The notes under the pieces are model-generated. The model was not told the origin of the DNA. It made no database searches and was given only the letters and a program-made list of their open reading frames with translations. Source: Oceanihabitans sp. IOP_32 (GTDB lineage Bacteria > Bacteroidota > Bacteroidia > Flavobacteriales > Flavobacteriaceae). Taken from it: a stretch of DNA of 64,000 bases. Both the position numbers and the translations under genes were made by a program. The stretch's first letter is position 1. Each line of letters starts with the position of its first letter. This document shows, piece after piece, positions 45,999 through 55,120 of this stretch. The stretch spans positions 1,805,001-1,869,000 of the forward strand of contig NZ_CP040813.1 of NCBI RefSeq assembly GCF_009498295.1, given 5' to 3'.

Positions 45999-48900
45999 AT
46001 GAGCGCTAAATTTCCTGAATACAAAGGACTTGACTTAACAAAAGTAGCAAACGAAATATTGCAGTACTGGCAAGAAAACAACATTTTTGAAAAAAGTGTT
46101 TCTACTAGAGAAGGTAAAAAACCATATGTGTTTTATGAAGGGCCTCCTTCTGCAAACGGGCTTCCTGGAGTGCATCATGTTTTAGCACGTGCCATTAAAG
46201 ATATTTTTCCACGATATAAAACCATGAAAGGCTACCAAGTTAAACGTAAAGCAGGTTGGGATACGCATGGTTTACCTATAGAGTTGGGTGTAGAAAAAGA
46301 ACTGGGAATAACTAAAGAAGATATTGGCAAAACCATTTCGGTAGAAGATTACAATGCTGCTTGTCGTAAAGCCGTGATGCGTTATACCGATGTTTGGAAC
46401 GACCTAACAAAAAAAATGGGCTATTGGGTAGATATGGATAATCCGTACATCACCTACGAGCCTAAATATATGGAGTCTGTTTGGTGGCTTTTAAAACAAA
46501 TTTATAACAAATCGTTAATTTATAAAGGTTATACCATACAGCCATATTCTCCAAAAGCTGGAACAGGATTAAGCTCGCATGAGTTAAATCAACCAGGAAC
46601 CTATCAAGATGTTACCGATACAACGGTTGTTGCCCAATTTAAAGCGAATGAAAATTCGTTGCCAGAGTTCTTAAAAAATGAAGGCGATATTTATTTCTTA
46701 GCATGGACAACCACACCTTGGACGTTGCCTAGTAACACCGCTTTAACCGTGGGGCCAAAAATTGATTATGTTTTGGTTGAAACTTATAATCAATACACTT
46801 TCGAGCCTATACATGTGGTTTTGGCCAAAGCATTGGTTGCCAAACAGTTTGCAGGAAAATTTGTTGAAGTTCAAGAAAAATCGGAAGTTTTAAGCTATAA
46901 ATCTGAAGATAAAAAAATACCCTACAGAATAGTTAAAGAATTTAAAGGAAAAGATTTAGTAGGAATAACTTACGAGCAACTTTTAAAATTTGCACTTCCA
47001 AATGATAACCCAGAAAATGCCTTTCGTGTAATTTCTGGAGATTTCGTAACGACTGAAGATGGTACGGGTATAGTACATACCGCACCAACTTTTGGAGCCG
47101 ATGATGCTTTGGTAGCTAAACAAGCCACTCCAGAAGTGCCTCCTATGTTGGTAAAAGATGCACAAGGTAATTTGGTGCCTTTAGTAGATTTACAAGGTCG
47201 TTTTCGTCCAGAAATGGGCGACTATGCTGGCAAATACGTAAAGAATGAGTATTACGACGAAGGAGAAGCACCCGAGCGTTCGGTAGATGTCGAGTTGGCC
47301 ATTCAATTAAAAACCGAAAACAAAGCCTTTAAGGTTGAAAAATATAAACACAGCTATCCAAATTGTTGGCGTACCGATAAACCTATTCTGTACTATCCTT
47401 TAGATTCTTGGTTTATTAAAATTACAGAGGTTAAAGATCGCATGTACGCGTTAAACCAAACTATAAATTGGAAACCAAAAAGTACAGGTGAGGGTCGTTT
47501 TGGAAACTGGTTAGCCAATGCAAACGATTGGAATTTATCTCGTTCTCGGTACTGGGGAATCCCGTTGCCAATTTGGAGGACCGAAGATGGTAAGGAAGAG
47601 ATTTGTATCGGTTCGGTTGAAGAGTTAAAGAATGAAATGCAAAAGGCGATTGTAGCCGGTGTTCTTGATAAAGATATATTTGAAGATTTTGAAATAGGAA
47701 ACCTTTCTGATGAAAATTACGCCAAAATCGATTTGCATAAAAATATTGTAGATGACATTGTTCTCGTGTCTGAAACGGGTCAAAAAATGTTCCGCGAAAG
47801 CGATTTAATCGATGTTTGGTTCGATTCTGGCAGTATGCCTTATGCACAGTGGCATTATCCATTCGAAAACAGTGATCTAATCGATAAAGGTATTACATTT
47901 CCGGCCGATTTTATTGCCGAAGGTGTCGACCAAACAAGGGGCTGGTTTTATACCTTGCACGCTATAGCCACTATGGTATTCGATTCTGTGGCCTATAAAA
48001 ACGTGGTGTCTAACGGGTTAGTATTGGATAAAAACGGACAAAAAATGTCGAAACGTTTAGGTAATGCTGTCGATCCGTTTGAAACCTTAGCAGATTATGG
48101 CGCCGATGCCACACGTTGGTACATGATTAGTAACGCCAACCCTTGGGATAATTTAAAATTTGATTTAGAGGGTATTGAGGAAGTAAAACGCAAGTTCTTT
48201 GGAACGCTTTACAATACCTATTCTTTTTTTCAGTTGTACGCCAATTTAGATAATTTTACCTATGCTGAAGCTGATATTCCTCTGGAAGAACGACCAGAAA
48301 TAGACCGCTGGATCCTTTCTGAATTGCATACTCTAATTGAAAAAGTAGATGCCTACTACGCCGACTATGAGCCTACAAAGGCAGCACGTGCCATTTCAAA
48401 CTTTACCCAAGATTATGTAAGCAATTGGTTTGTGCGTTTAAGCAGAAGGCGTTTCTGGAAAGGCGATTACGGGCAAGATAAAATTTCGGCATACCAAACG
48501 CTCTACAACTGTATGGAGACCATTGCAAAGTTAAGTGCACCAATAGCACCTTTCTTTATGGATAAGTTGTATTTAGATCTCAATTTGGTAACCAAAAAAG
48601 AGACTTTTGAGAGTGTCCACCTAACCGATTTCCCTGTTTTCGATCCCGCCTTTGTCGATAAAAGCTTGGAGCGTAAAATGGAAGCCGCTCAAACAATATC
48701 GTCTTTAGTTTTATCGTTAAGAGCTAAAGAAAAGATAAAAGTGAGACAGCCGCTGCAAAAAATTATGATACCGGTTACTAATGCACAACAAAAAGAGGAA
48801 CTTTTAGCCGTTTCAAATTTAATCAAGCACGAGGTAAACGTTAAAGATATTGAGCTTTTAGAAGATGCCTCAGAAATTTTAGTGAAGCAAATAAAACCCA

Positions 48901-49403
48901 ATTTTAAAGTGCTTGGGCCACGTTTTGGTAAAGATATGAAAGCCATAGCAAGTGTGGTAAACCAGTTTGGTGCAAAGGATATTGACAAAATTGAGCAAAA
49001 TGGTCATTTAGAGGTTGAAGTTAACGGAAAAATGATTATTTTAGAGTTGGGAGATGTAGAGATTACATCGCAAGATATTGAGGGCTGGTTAGTGGCCAAT
49101 GAGGGGGCACTAACAGTAGCTTTAGATGTTACGATTTCTGAAGACCTTAGAAATGAAGGGGTGGCAAGAGAACTTGTAAATCGAATACAGAACCTACGAA
49201 AAGATTCTGGATATGAAGTAACAGATAGAATTGAAGTTAAGCTTCAAAAAGACCGTAATATTGAAAATGCAGTAATTAATAATATTGATTATATTAAAAC
49301 AGAAACCCTAACAGAAAACCTTGAATTTATTGACCGAGTAGAGAGTGGTATAGAAATTGTTTTTGATAATGTAAATACCAAATTGTTTATTAAAAAACAC
49401 TAA
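45999..49403 (+). CDS. ileS: Isoleucyl-tRNA synthetase, type 2 (IleRS2-like)
   Basis: This 1134-residue class I synthetase charges tRNA-Ile. The N-terminal signature, HIGH in most enzymes, reads G57-V58-H59-H60 within ANGLPGVHHVLA. The KMSKS loop is in NGQKMSKRLGN. The CP1 editing domain contains AWTTTPWTLPSNTAL and the GTGIVHTAPTFGADD segment. The C-terminus lacks the zinc-binding tail of bacterial type 1 enzymes and is longer, as in the eukaryote-like IleRS2 group. IleRS2 enzymes tolerate mupirocin, and the G-x-H-H version has been reported to be hyper-resistant. The DksA-like gene follows after 4 bp. Confidence 0.95.
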   Translation: MSAKFPEYKGLDLTKVANEILQYWQENNIFEKSVSTREGKKPYVFYEGPPSANGLPGVHHVLARAIKDIFPRYKTMKGYQVKRKAGWDTHGLPIELGVEKELGITKEDIGKTISVEDYNAACRKAVMRYTDVWNDLTKKMGYWVDMDNPYITYEPKYMESVWWLLKQIYNKSLIYKGYTIQPYSPKAGTGLSSHELNQPGTYQDVTDTTVVAQFKANENSLPEFLKNEGDIYFLAWTTTPWTLPSNTALTVGPKIDYVLVETYNQYTFEPIHVVLAKALVAKQFAGKFVEVQEKSEVLSYKSEDKKIPYRIVKEFKGKDLVGITYEQLLKFALPNDNPENAFRVISGDFVTTEDGTGIVHTAPTFGADDALVAKQATPEVPPMLVKDAQGNLVPLVDLQGRFRPEMGDYAGKYVKNEYYDEGEAPERSVDVELAIQLKTENKAFKVEKYKHSYPNCWRTDKPILYYPLDSWFIKITEVKDRMYALNQTINWKPKSTGEGRFGNWLANANDWNLSRSRYWGIPLPIWRTEDGKEEICIGSVEELKNEMQKAIVAGVLDKDIFEDFEIGNLSDENYAKIDLHKNIVDDIVLVSETGQKMFRESDLIDVWFDSGSMPYAQWHYPFENSDLIDKGITFPADFIAEGVDQTRGWFYTLHAIATMVFDSVAYKNVVSNGLVLDKNGQKMSKRLGNAVDPFETLADYGADATRWYMISNANPWDNLKFDLEGIEEVKRKFFGTLYNTYSFFQLYANLDNFTYAEADIPLEERPEIDRWILSELHTLIEKVDAYYADYEPTKAARAISNFTQDYVSNWFVRLSRRRFWKGDYGQDKISAYQTLYNCMETIAKLSAPIAPFFMDKLYLDLNLVTKKETFESVHLTDFPVFDPAFVDKSLERKMEAAQTISSLVLSLRAKEKIKVRQPLQKIMIPVTNAQQKEELLAVSNLIKHEVNVKDIELLEDASEILVKQIKPNFKVLGPRFGKDMKAIASVVNQFGAKDIDKIEQNGHLEVEVNGKMIILELGDVEITSQDIEGWLVANEGALTVALDVTISEDLRNEGVARELVNRIQNLRKDSGYEVTDRIEVKLQKDRNIENAVINNIDYIKTETLTENLEFIDRVESGIEIVFDNVNTKLFIKKH

Positions 49404-49407
49404 AATT

Positions 49408-49785
49408 ATGAACTTAGATACAGTAAAGTATTCAGATAAAGATTTATCTGAATTTAAAGTGCTAATCTTAGAAAAAATTGAGAAAGCAAAACGCGATTTA
49501 GAGCTTATCCAGAGCGCATACATGAACGACCATAACAATGGTACCGAAGACACTGCCCCACAATTTAAAGCTTTTGAAGAGGGGAGTAACGTGATGAGCA
49601 AAGAATCGAATTCCCAATTGGCTATTCGTCAAGAAAAATTTATTCGCGATTTAAAAAATGCCTTAATTAGAATTGAAAACAAAAGCTATGGCGTTTGTAG
49701 AGTTACTGGCAAGCTTATTAATAAAGAGCGTTTAAAATTAGTACCTCATGCAACTTTAAGTATTGAGGCTAAAAATATGCAGTAA
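49408..49785 (+). CDS. TraR/DksA family protein with degenerate zinc finger
   Basis: This 125-residue DksA-like protein begins with a coiled coil (about 12-90), which in DksA reaches into the RNA polymerase secondary channel. The C-terminal finger keeps the YGVCRVTGKLINKERL and VPHAT pattern but only one of the four zinc cysteines: Cys97 is present, and the others are Thr100, Ser118 and Ala121. It may fold without zinc. It lies 4 bp after ileS and 270 bp before lspA, a gene order common in Bacteroidota. A terminator follows at once. Confidence 0.85.
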   Translation: MNLDTVKYSDKDLSEFKVLILEKIEKAKRDLELIQSAYMNDHNNGTEDTAPQFKAFEEGSNVMSKESNSQLAIRQEKFIRDLKNALIRIENKSYGVCRVTGKLINKERLKLVPHATLSIEAKNMQ

Positions 49786-49807
49786 TAGATAAAATATTTT
49801 AAATTTG

Positions 49808-49838
49808 AACGTCTCGATTTAAATCGAGACGTTTTTTT
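49808..49838 (+). terminator. Rho-independent terminator after ileS and the DksA-like gene
   Basis: AACGTCTCGATTT pairs with AAATCGAGACGTT (49808-49832) as a perfect palindrome, followed by a T-run. Confidence 0.9.
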
Positions 49839-49869
49839 TATTTACTGTAATGGTTGTCTGGTAATTGTG

Positions 49870-49950
49870 GATCCGTTTTTTGCCATAAAATTTAAAAATC
49901 TGTGATTGTCTGCGACCCTTGCAACAGCGAACTGGCGAAGCAAATCTGCT
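49870..49950 (+). repeat. Dispersed intergenic repeat family B, copy 3
   Basis: It shares ATCCGTTTTT, TTAAAAATCTG, TGTCTGCGA and GAACTGGCGAAGCAAATC in the same order with 44288-44393. It lies 6 bp before family C copy 2. Confidence 0.5.
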
Positions 49951-49956
49951 GAAAAT

Positions 49957-50000
49957 AATACCAATGTAATTTTGAAATGTCGTATTGTTAATTTGGTATA
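49957..50000 (+). repeat. Small palindromic repeat family C, copy 2
   Basis: It is 44 bp long and differs from 14851-14894 at three positions. The arms ATACCAATGTAA and TTAATTTGGTAT are near-perfect inverted repeats. Confidence 0.7.
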
Positions 50001-50054
50001 ATACCATGCGGGCCAGTGCTATAGTAATGTATCTTATCAAGTAATTTTTTAAAA

Positions 50055-50675
50055 ATGCCATTAAAAAAAACCGTTTTACTGATAGTAATAATTTTACTTA
50101 TCGATCAAGTAAGTAAATTTTATATTAAAACTCATTTTGCACTCCAGGACAGTATTGAGGTTTTTAAATGGTTTAAAATCTACTTTATTGAAAACGATGG
50201 GATGGCATGGGGTACTAAAATAAGCGATTTTTTACCATCTCTAAACGATAGAGCGGCCAAAGTGGCCTTAACTTTATTTAGAATGGTTGCTATTTTTGGT
50301 ATTGGTTATTGGCTTCTAGAGGCTACCAAAAAGAAAAGCGCTAAAGTACTAATCGTGGCCATTGCTTTAATTTTTGCCGGTGCTTTGGGTAATATTATCG
50401 ACTCTGTTTTTTATGGTGTTTTGTTTAACGATAGCTTTGGCCAAGTTGCTACATTTTTACCTCAATCAGGGGGGTACGACTCGCTTTTATATGGTAAAGT
50501 TGTAGATATGTTATATTTTCCACTGTGGTCTGGGTATTTACCAGAATGGATACCTTTTGTAGGAGGGGACTACTTTACCTTTTTCGAGCCTGTTTTTAAT
50601 ATTGCGGATATGGCTATAAGTACAGGCTTTTTAATGCTAATTATTTTTAACAGAAAGGCATTTCCTAAAAATTAG
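50055..50675 (+). CDS. lspA: Lipoprotein signal peptidase (signal peptidase II)
   Basis: This 206-residue inner membrane aspartyl protease cuts the signal peptide of diacylglyceryl-prolipoproteins such as the DUF4270 and SGNH lipoproteins in this window. It has four hydrophobic helices. The catalytic aspartates are Asp151 in YGKVVDMLYF and Asp185 in VFNIADMAIS; LGNIIDS around 111-117 is the second family motif. It is about 40 residues longer than Escherichia coli LspA because of extra loops around 128-145 and 156-175, usual in Bacteroidota. Confidence 0.93.
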   Translation: MPLKKTVLLIVIILLIDQVSKFYIKTHFALQDSIEVFKWFKIYFIENDGMAWGTKISDFLPSLNDRAAKVALTLFRMVAIFGIGYWLLEATKKKSAKVLIVAIALIFAGALGNIIDSVFYGVLFNDSFGQVATFLPQSGGYDSLLYGKVVDMLYFPLWSGYLPEWIPFVGGDYFTFFEPVFNIADMAISTGFLMLIIFNRKAFPKN

Positions 50676-50765
50676 ATAAAATCACGATAATTATGTGTAA
50701 GTATTTTTCTATGTGATACAAATTGGTTAACTTTATGGATGAAGCGAATTCTAAAAGCCTGATCC

Positions 50766-52649
50766 ATGAAAGTAAAGTATTTGTTGTTAGTAATTTGTTC
50801 AGTATTTGTTTCTATAAAGGCCTTTACACAGGAGACCTTCGGTATTATTTTTAATGCACAGGACAGAGACCAAAAGTGTAAACCCTGTACTCGTGCGTTT
50901 AATAAACGCTCTAATGGCGTAAGATATGCTATTAAAGAAATGGATGGCTATCTTTATCTAAGCATAAACGATAGAGACTGGTTTAATAATGTGTTTAAAA
51001 ATCCAGATGATGGTATCGCCATAGATATTGTTTCAAAAACACGATACAAATGCATTTTAGAGTCTATTAATAAAACTCAAATAAAAGGGCATTTACTTAA
51101 ACCGATATATGCCCAAGAATTAAAACAGGGGCTAAGGCAACTTGCAGACAATATTTACAAGGTTAAACTAGGAAAAGTGCCCAATCATCTTCTTAATCAA
51201 GATGTGGAATACAATATATTACTTATTGGAAATAAAAATCTTTGTCAGTACTTAGTGACCTACGACTTAGATTATTACTCCTGGGATTTACTAGATATGG
51301 GGATGTATTTAGACGATTTAACTTATGATGTAAAAAAAATACAATCGACAGATAAGGCTGAATATGTTGTAAAAAACAAAAAATTAAAATTTATTATACC
51401 CTTTAAAAAGAATAAATCTAAGTATTCTCAAGCCTCCATTAAACCGCTTTACGATTCTTTAAGATTAACAAATTACGATATTGTAAGATTGAATATTAAG
51501 GCGTATTCTTCTATTGAAGGGATTTCGAAACGTAATTTCGAGTTGCAAGAAGAGCGTGCTAACAGTGTCGTTAATGCTTTACAAACCTATCAAAAGCCAA
51601 CCATTAAGACTACAGTTTCAACCTCAGAAAACTGGGTAGAGTTTTTTAATGATATTGAAGGAACTAAATTTGAGTATTTAAACTCCTGTAGTAAAAATGA
51701 AGTTAAAGAGGCCATTGCTGGAGCGGTTTCTAGAGAAATGGAGTATATTCTTGAAAATCACCGTAAAGCGGTTGTTGAGCTAGAATTGGAACATAAAGAA
51801 AAAAATAATAAGGCTACGAGTCTTATTCTAGCCGAATTTAATAAGGCCATTACTCAACGTCAATGGGAAGTGGCGAATACGAAGCAAAATTCAATTTTCA
51901 AAAAAATAGATGCTGGAGAAGAGTCTGTAGATGTTTTACAAAAAATGAATATTCCAAGACAGGCTAAGTACGCCGAGTTTTTAATTAAAAATGCAGCGTA
52001 TAAATATATGTTAGACGACAGAGACGCCCTAAATGTTCATGCTGAATTGTTGGATATTCAAGAATTAGTTCCAAATAACACCAATTTAAAGTATAACATT
52101 TTAGCCATTGAATTGTTGTTATGGCGCTATAACGCATTAGACATTGAGGACTCGAAATTATTAAAAAAAATCCGTCAGTTAGAAGACGATGGAATCCCTG
52201 AAAGTCTCGTTTCAAGAATGCTGGTGAATTACAATATGGTGTTAGCTCATAGACTAATGAGAGCTGGAGACTTTGATAAAAAGGATAAACGCGTATTTTA
52301 TGTGGATAAAAACCATAAGAATTTTCCTTTGTCAGATTATGATTATTCCAGTTTAGCTCAGTTTTTTTCTATTTATGGTAATTCTGATTTGGCTGCAAAG
52401 CTATTAGGAAAGAAGGCTAGAACTATAGATATCGATGAAGATTTATTATTCTATTATTTGAATTTAACATTGGTAAATAAGACCTTAACAAAAAAGTTGG
52501 ATTACAGAACCATCATGTTAAACGCCATAAACATGAATAAAACGCGTTTTTGTAATTTGTTTAATAGTGTCGAAAATGGTGGGGTGACTTTTCAGTTATT
52601 AGAAGACGATTATCTTAGAAAAACATTTTGCGAGAACTGTAAGGATTAA
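50766..52649 (+). CDS. Exported protein with OmpA-like domain, function unknown
   Basis: This 627-residue protein has a signal peptide (about 1-22, ending KAFTQ). Residues about 207-290 resemble an OmpA/MotB peptidoglycan-binding module (a distal SIEGISKRNFELQEERANSVV segment corresponds to the GxxSxxGxxxxNxxLSxxRA motif). Cys38 and Cys41 form a CxxC pair near the N-terminus. The C-terminal half is helical, TPR-like, and has no recognisable catalytic motif. No precise family is recognised. It starts about 90 bp after lspA and its TAA stop overlaps the stop of the convergent cyclo-ligase gene within TTAA. Confidence 0.7.
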   Translation: MKVKYLLLVICSVFVSIKAFTQETFGIIFNAQDRDQKCKPCTRAFNKRSNGVRYAIKEMDGYLYLSINDRDWFNNVFKNPDDGIAIDIVSKTRYKCILESINKTQIKGHLLKPIYAQELKQGLRQLADNIYKVKLGKVPNHLLNQDVEYNILLIGNKNLCQYLVTYDLDYYSWDLLDMGMYLDDLTYDVKKIQSTDKAEYVVKNKKLKFIIPFKKNKSKYSQASIKPLYDSLRLTNYDIVRLNIKAYSSIEGISKRNFELQEERANSVVNALQTYQKPTIKTTVSTSENWVEFFNDIEGTKFEYLNSCSKNEVKEAIAGAVSREMEYILENHRKAVVELELEHKEKNNKATSLILAEFNKAITQRQWEVANTKQNSIFKKIDAGEESVDVLQKMNIPRQAKYAEFLIKNAAYKYMLDDRDALNVHAELLDIQELVPNNTNLKYNILAIELLLWRYNALDIEDSKLLKKIRQLEDDGIPESLVSRMLVNYNMVLAHRLMRAGDFDKKDKRVFYVDKNHKNFPLSDYDYSSLAQFFSIYGNSDLAAKLLGKKARTIDIDEDLLFYYLNLTLVNKTLTKKLDYRTIMLNAINMNKTRFCNLFNSVENGGVTFQLLEDDYLRKTFCENCKD

Positions 52650-53209
52650 AACTTATAAATTTTATTTGGCGTAATACAATAATCCAGCGGAATGTCTCCT
52701 TGGTGAATGTCTTCAATATGATCTTCAGCATCAAAAAACGAGAGCCCTATTTTTATGGTTTGGGGTCTGCATTTTGCTAAAAAATCATCATAAAATCCTT
52801 TGCCATAACCTACGCGATGGCCTGTTTTATCGAAGGCTAGAAGCGGTACAAAAACCACATCAATTTTCTTGTCGTCCATTTCTATACCATCAACAGGCTC
52901 AGGAATACCCCAGCTGTTCTTCTTTATTATCGTATTGTCGGTTAATAAAAAATGAGTTAGTGAGTTGTTGGTAAAATTAGATTTAGAAATAACTGCGTTT
53001 TTGTCCTTACCTGTTATAATGCTTAATATATAACCCGTATTAATTTCTGTATGTTCTTCAATCGTTAAAAAAATATGATAATTCAAAACGTTCCAAACCG
53101 GAAGTTCAAGTGTTTGGTTTGCAATAGCTATACTTAAATCATCTATTTGCTTTTGCGATAAATTTTTTCGTAGTGTCTTATATTTTTTTCTTAATTCGGC
53201 CTTAGTCAT
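52646..53209 (-). CDS. 5-formyltetrahydrofolate cyclo-ligase
   Basis: This 187-residue enzyme converts 5-formyltetrahydrofolate to 5,10-methenyltetrahydrofolate with ATP. The N-terminus AELRKKYKTLRKNL and the C-terminal VPLLAFDKTGHRVGYGKGFYDDFL with GLSFF are family signatures. It is close to the RimK cassette, 38 bp downstream of the M14-type gene, so it may be the last gene of that minus-strand operon. The stop overlaps the stop of the opposing gene by three bases. Confidence 0.93.
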   Translation of the reverse strand: MTKAELRKKYKTLRKNLSQKQIDDLSIAIANQTLELPVWNVLNYHIFLTIEEHTEINTGYILSIITGKDKNAVISKSNFTNNSLTHFLLTDNTIIKKNSWGIPEPVDGIEMDDKKIDVVFVPLLAFDKTGHRVGYGKGFYDDFLAKCRPQTIKIGLSFFDAEDHIEDIHQGDIPLDYCITPNKIYKF

Positions 53210-53247
53210 ATGGTATATAGTTTTTAGAAATGCTAAAATTTAAATAT

Positions 53248-54219
53248 TTAGGCTTCCAGTTTGGTGGATATATTAAAAAGGGCATCACCTTGATAAACTG
53301 TTGGAGATTCGTTAATAGTAATAACATAGCCAGAAACGTCTGCTTTTACAAAATAATTCATTTTGCCATAAGGGTCGGTTATGTAGCCCAAAAGATCTCC
53401 TTTTAGTGCTTTAGAACCTATATTAACAGCGACTTTAAACATGCCCGAGTATTTAGCGCGAATCCATTTGCTTTCGGCAATCATAACACAATCGGTTTTT
53501 GGTGCAAATACGACAAACTTCGAGTTTAACATGCCTAAATGGTCCAGTACACGTTTAGAACCAACAACACCGTGGTTGGTTATAACCTCGTCTATATGAA
53601 TAGATTTACCACCTTCAAAAAGCAACAAAGGTTTTCCTAATTTATTGCAGGAGCTTCTAAACGATTTTTTAATATATTTTGAATGTAATATAAATGGTGC
53701 CCCAAAAACTCTTGCTAGAGTATTGAGTTGACTATCTGATTTTTCAATACGTATTTGGGGTGCATTAAAGCGACCAGAACCACCGGTGTGAAAATCTATG
53801 ATATAATCGACATGTGGTATAATTTCGGTCATTAATTTATATGCTACCCGACTTGCTAAAGATCCGTTTTTAGAGCCGGGAAAAACCCGGTTTAAATCAC
53901 GGCCGTCTGGAAATTCTCGTTTTAAATTTAAAAATCCGAAAATATTTATAATGGGGATACAGATAATGGTTCCAGATTTAGGTTTATTAATGCCTTTAGC
54001 AATAAGCTGTCTAACAATTTCTACACCATTAACTTCGTCGCCATGAACCCCTGCCGTAAACAATACGGTGGGTCCAGGGGTTTTAGAACGCTCTATAATA
54101 ATAGGGACATTTACAGCAGATGCTGTGTGTAAATGGGCGACATCAAAATCTACTTCTTTACTTTCTCCAGGCTTAATCTCATGGCCTAAAATGTTTAGTG
54201 TATTATTAGCGGTACTCAT
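53248..54219 (-). CDS. Succinylglutamate desuccinylase/aspartoacylase (M14-like) zinc enzyme
   Basis: This 323-residue member of the AstE/aspartoacylase branch of the carboxypeptidase A fold includes enzymes that hydrolyse N-acyl amino acids or glutamyl groups. The zinc ligands are visible: His59 and Glu62 in GVHGDEVNG and His145 in IDFHTGGSG. The C-terminal segment YFVKADVSGYVITINE resembles a biotinyl-lipoyl-like barrel found in these proteins. It starts 25 bp after rimK. In this context it may remove or edit glutamates added by RimK, or modify another peptide; this is inference. Confidence 0.82.
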   Translation of the reverse strand: MSTANNTLNILGHEIKPGESKEVDFDVAHLHTASAVNVPIIIERSKTPGPTVLFTAGVHGDEVNGVEIVRQLIAKGINKPKSGTIICIPIINIFGFLNLKREFPDGRDLNRVFPGSKNGSLASRVAYKLMTEIIPHVDYIIDFHTGGSGRFNAPQIRIEKSDSQLNTLARVFGAPFILHSKYIKKSFRSSCNKLGKPLLLFEGGKSIHIDEVITNHGVVGSKRVLDHLGMLNSKFVVFAPKTDCVMIAESKWIRAKYSGMFKVAVNIGSKALKGDLLGYITDPYGKMNYFVKADVSGYVITINESPTVYQGDALFNISTKLEA

Positions 54220-54244
54220 AAAAACAATCTAAAGTTATTTAAAT

Positions 54245-55120
54245 TTAATTCGTGTTGCGCTCAATAAAACGAATAATCGATGCGGCAATATCTTTACCTG
54301 TAGCGTCTTCAATACCTTCCAGTCCTGGTGTAGAGTTAACTTCCAACAATAAAGGGCCACGTGCCGATTGTAGCATGTCTACACCGCAAACAGGCAGTTT
54401 TAAAACTTTAGCAGCACTTAAAGCGACTTTTAGTTCTTCGTCGTCTAATGTAATAATATTTGCCGAACCACCGCGGTGTAAATTAGATCGAAATTCACCT
54501 GCTTTACCTTGGCGTTTCATAGCGCCAACAACTTGACCATCTACAACTAAAGCACGTAAATCTGCACCTTTTGCTTCTTTTATAAACTCTTGCACAATCA
54601 CTCTAGCTTGTAAACCATTAAAGGCTTCTAAAACAGATTGCGCGGCATTTTGAGTTTCGGCTAAAACCACCCCTAAGCCTTGGGTGCCCTCCAATAGTTT
54701 TATAATTAAAGGTGTCCCTCCAACATGCTCTATAACTTCTTCAATATCTCTAGAATAGTTTGTAAATACGGTTTTAGGCATGCCTATTCCAGCTTTACTT
54801 AGGCTTTGTAAGCTGCGTAGTTTATCTCTAGATTTTAAAATAGAATCTGATGGAGAAATGGTAAAAACGCCCATTTCTTCAAACTGTCTAACTACAGCAC
54901 AACCATAAAAGGTGATAGATGCACCAATTCTTGGAATAATGGCATCTACATAATCAAGGTATCGGTCTTTATAATAAATAGAAGGCTTTTCCTTTTCTAT
55001 GATAATATCACATTTTAAAGGGTCGATAATTTCAACTTTATGACCTCTGTTTTCAGCCGCTTCAACAAGACGCTTTGTAGAGTATAGGGAGGCGTTTCTT
55101 GATAAAATTACGATATTCAT
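54245..55120 (-). CDS. rimK: RimK-like ATP-grasp glutamate ligase
   Basis: This 291-residue ATP-grasp enzyme is related to RimK, which adds glutamates to the C-terminus of ribosomal protein S6. The segments [51 protein letters not shown] and [14 protein letters not shown] are the ATP- and magnesium-binding blocks. The N-terminal region from [15 protein letters not shown] is also RimK-like. It overlaps the upstream protease gene by 4 bp (ATGA), showing tight coupling. Confidence 0.93.
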   Translation of the reverse strand: MNIVILSRNASLYSTKRLVEAAENRGHKVEIIDPLKCDIIIEKEKPSIYYKDRYLDYVDAIIPRIGASITFYGCAVVRQFEEMGVFTISPSDSILKSRDKLRSLQSLSKAGIGMPKTVFTNYSRDIEEVIEHVGGTPLIIKLLEGTQGLGVVLAETQNAAQSVLEAFNGLQARVIVQEFIKEAKGADLRALVVDGQVVGAMKRQGKAGEFRSNLHRGGSANIITLDDEELKVALSAAKVLKLPVCGVDMLQSARGPLLLEVNSTPGLEGIEDATGKDIAASIIRFIERNTN

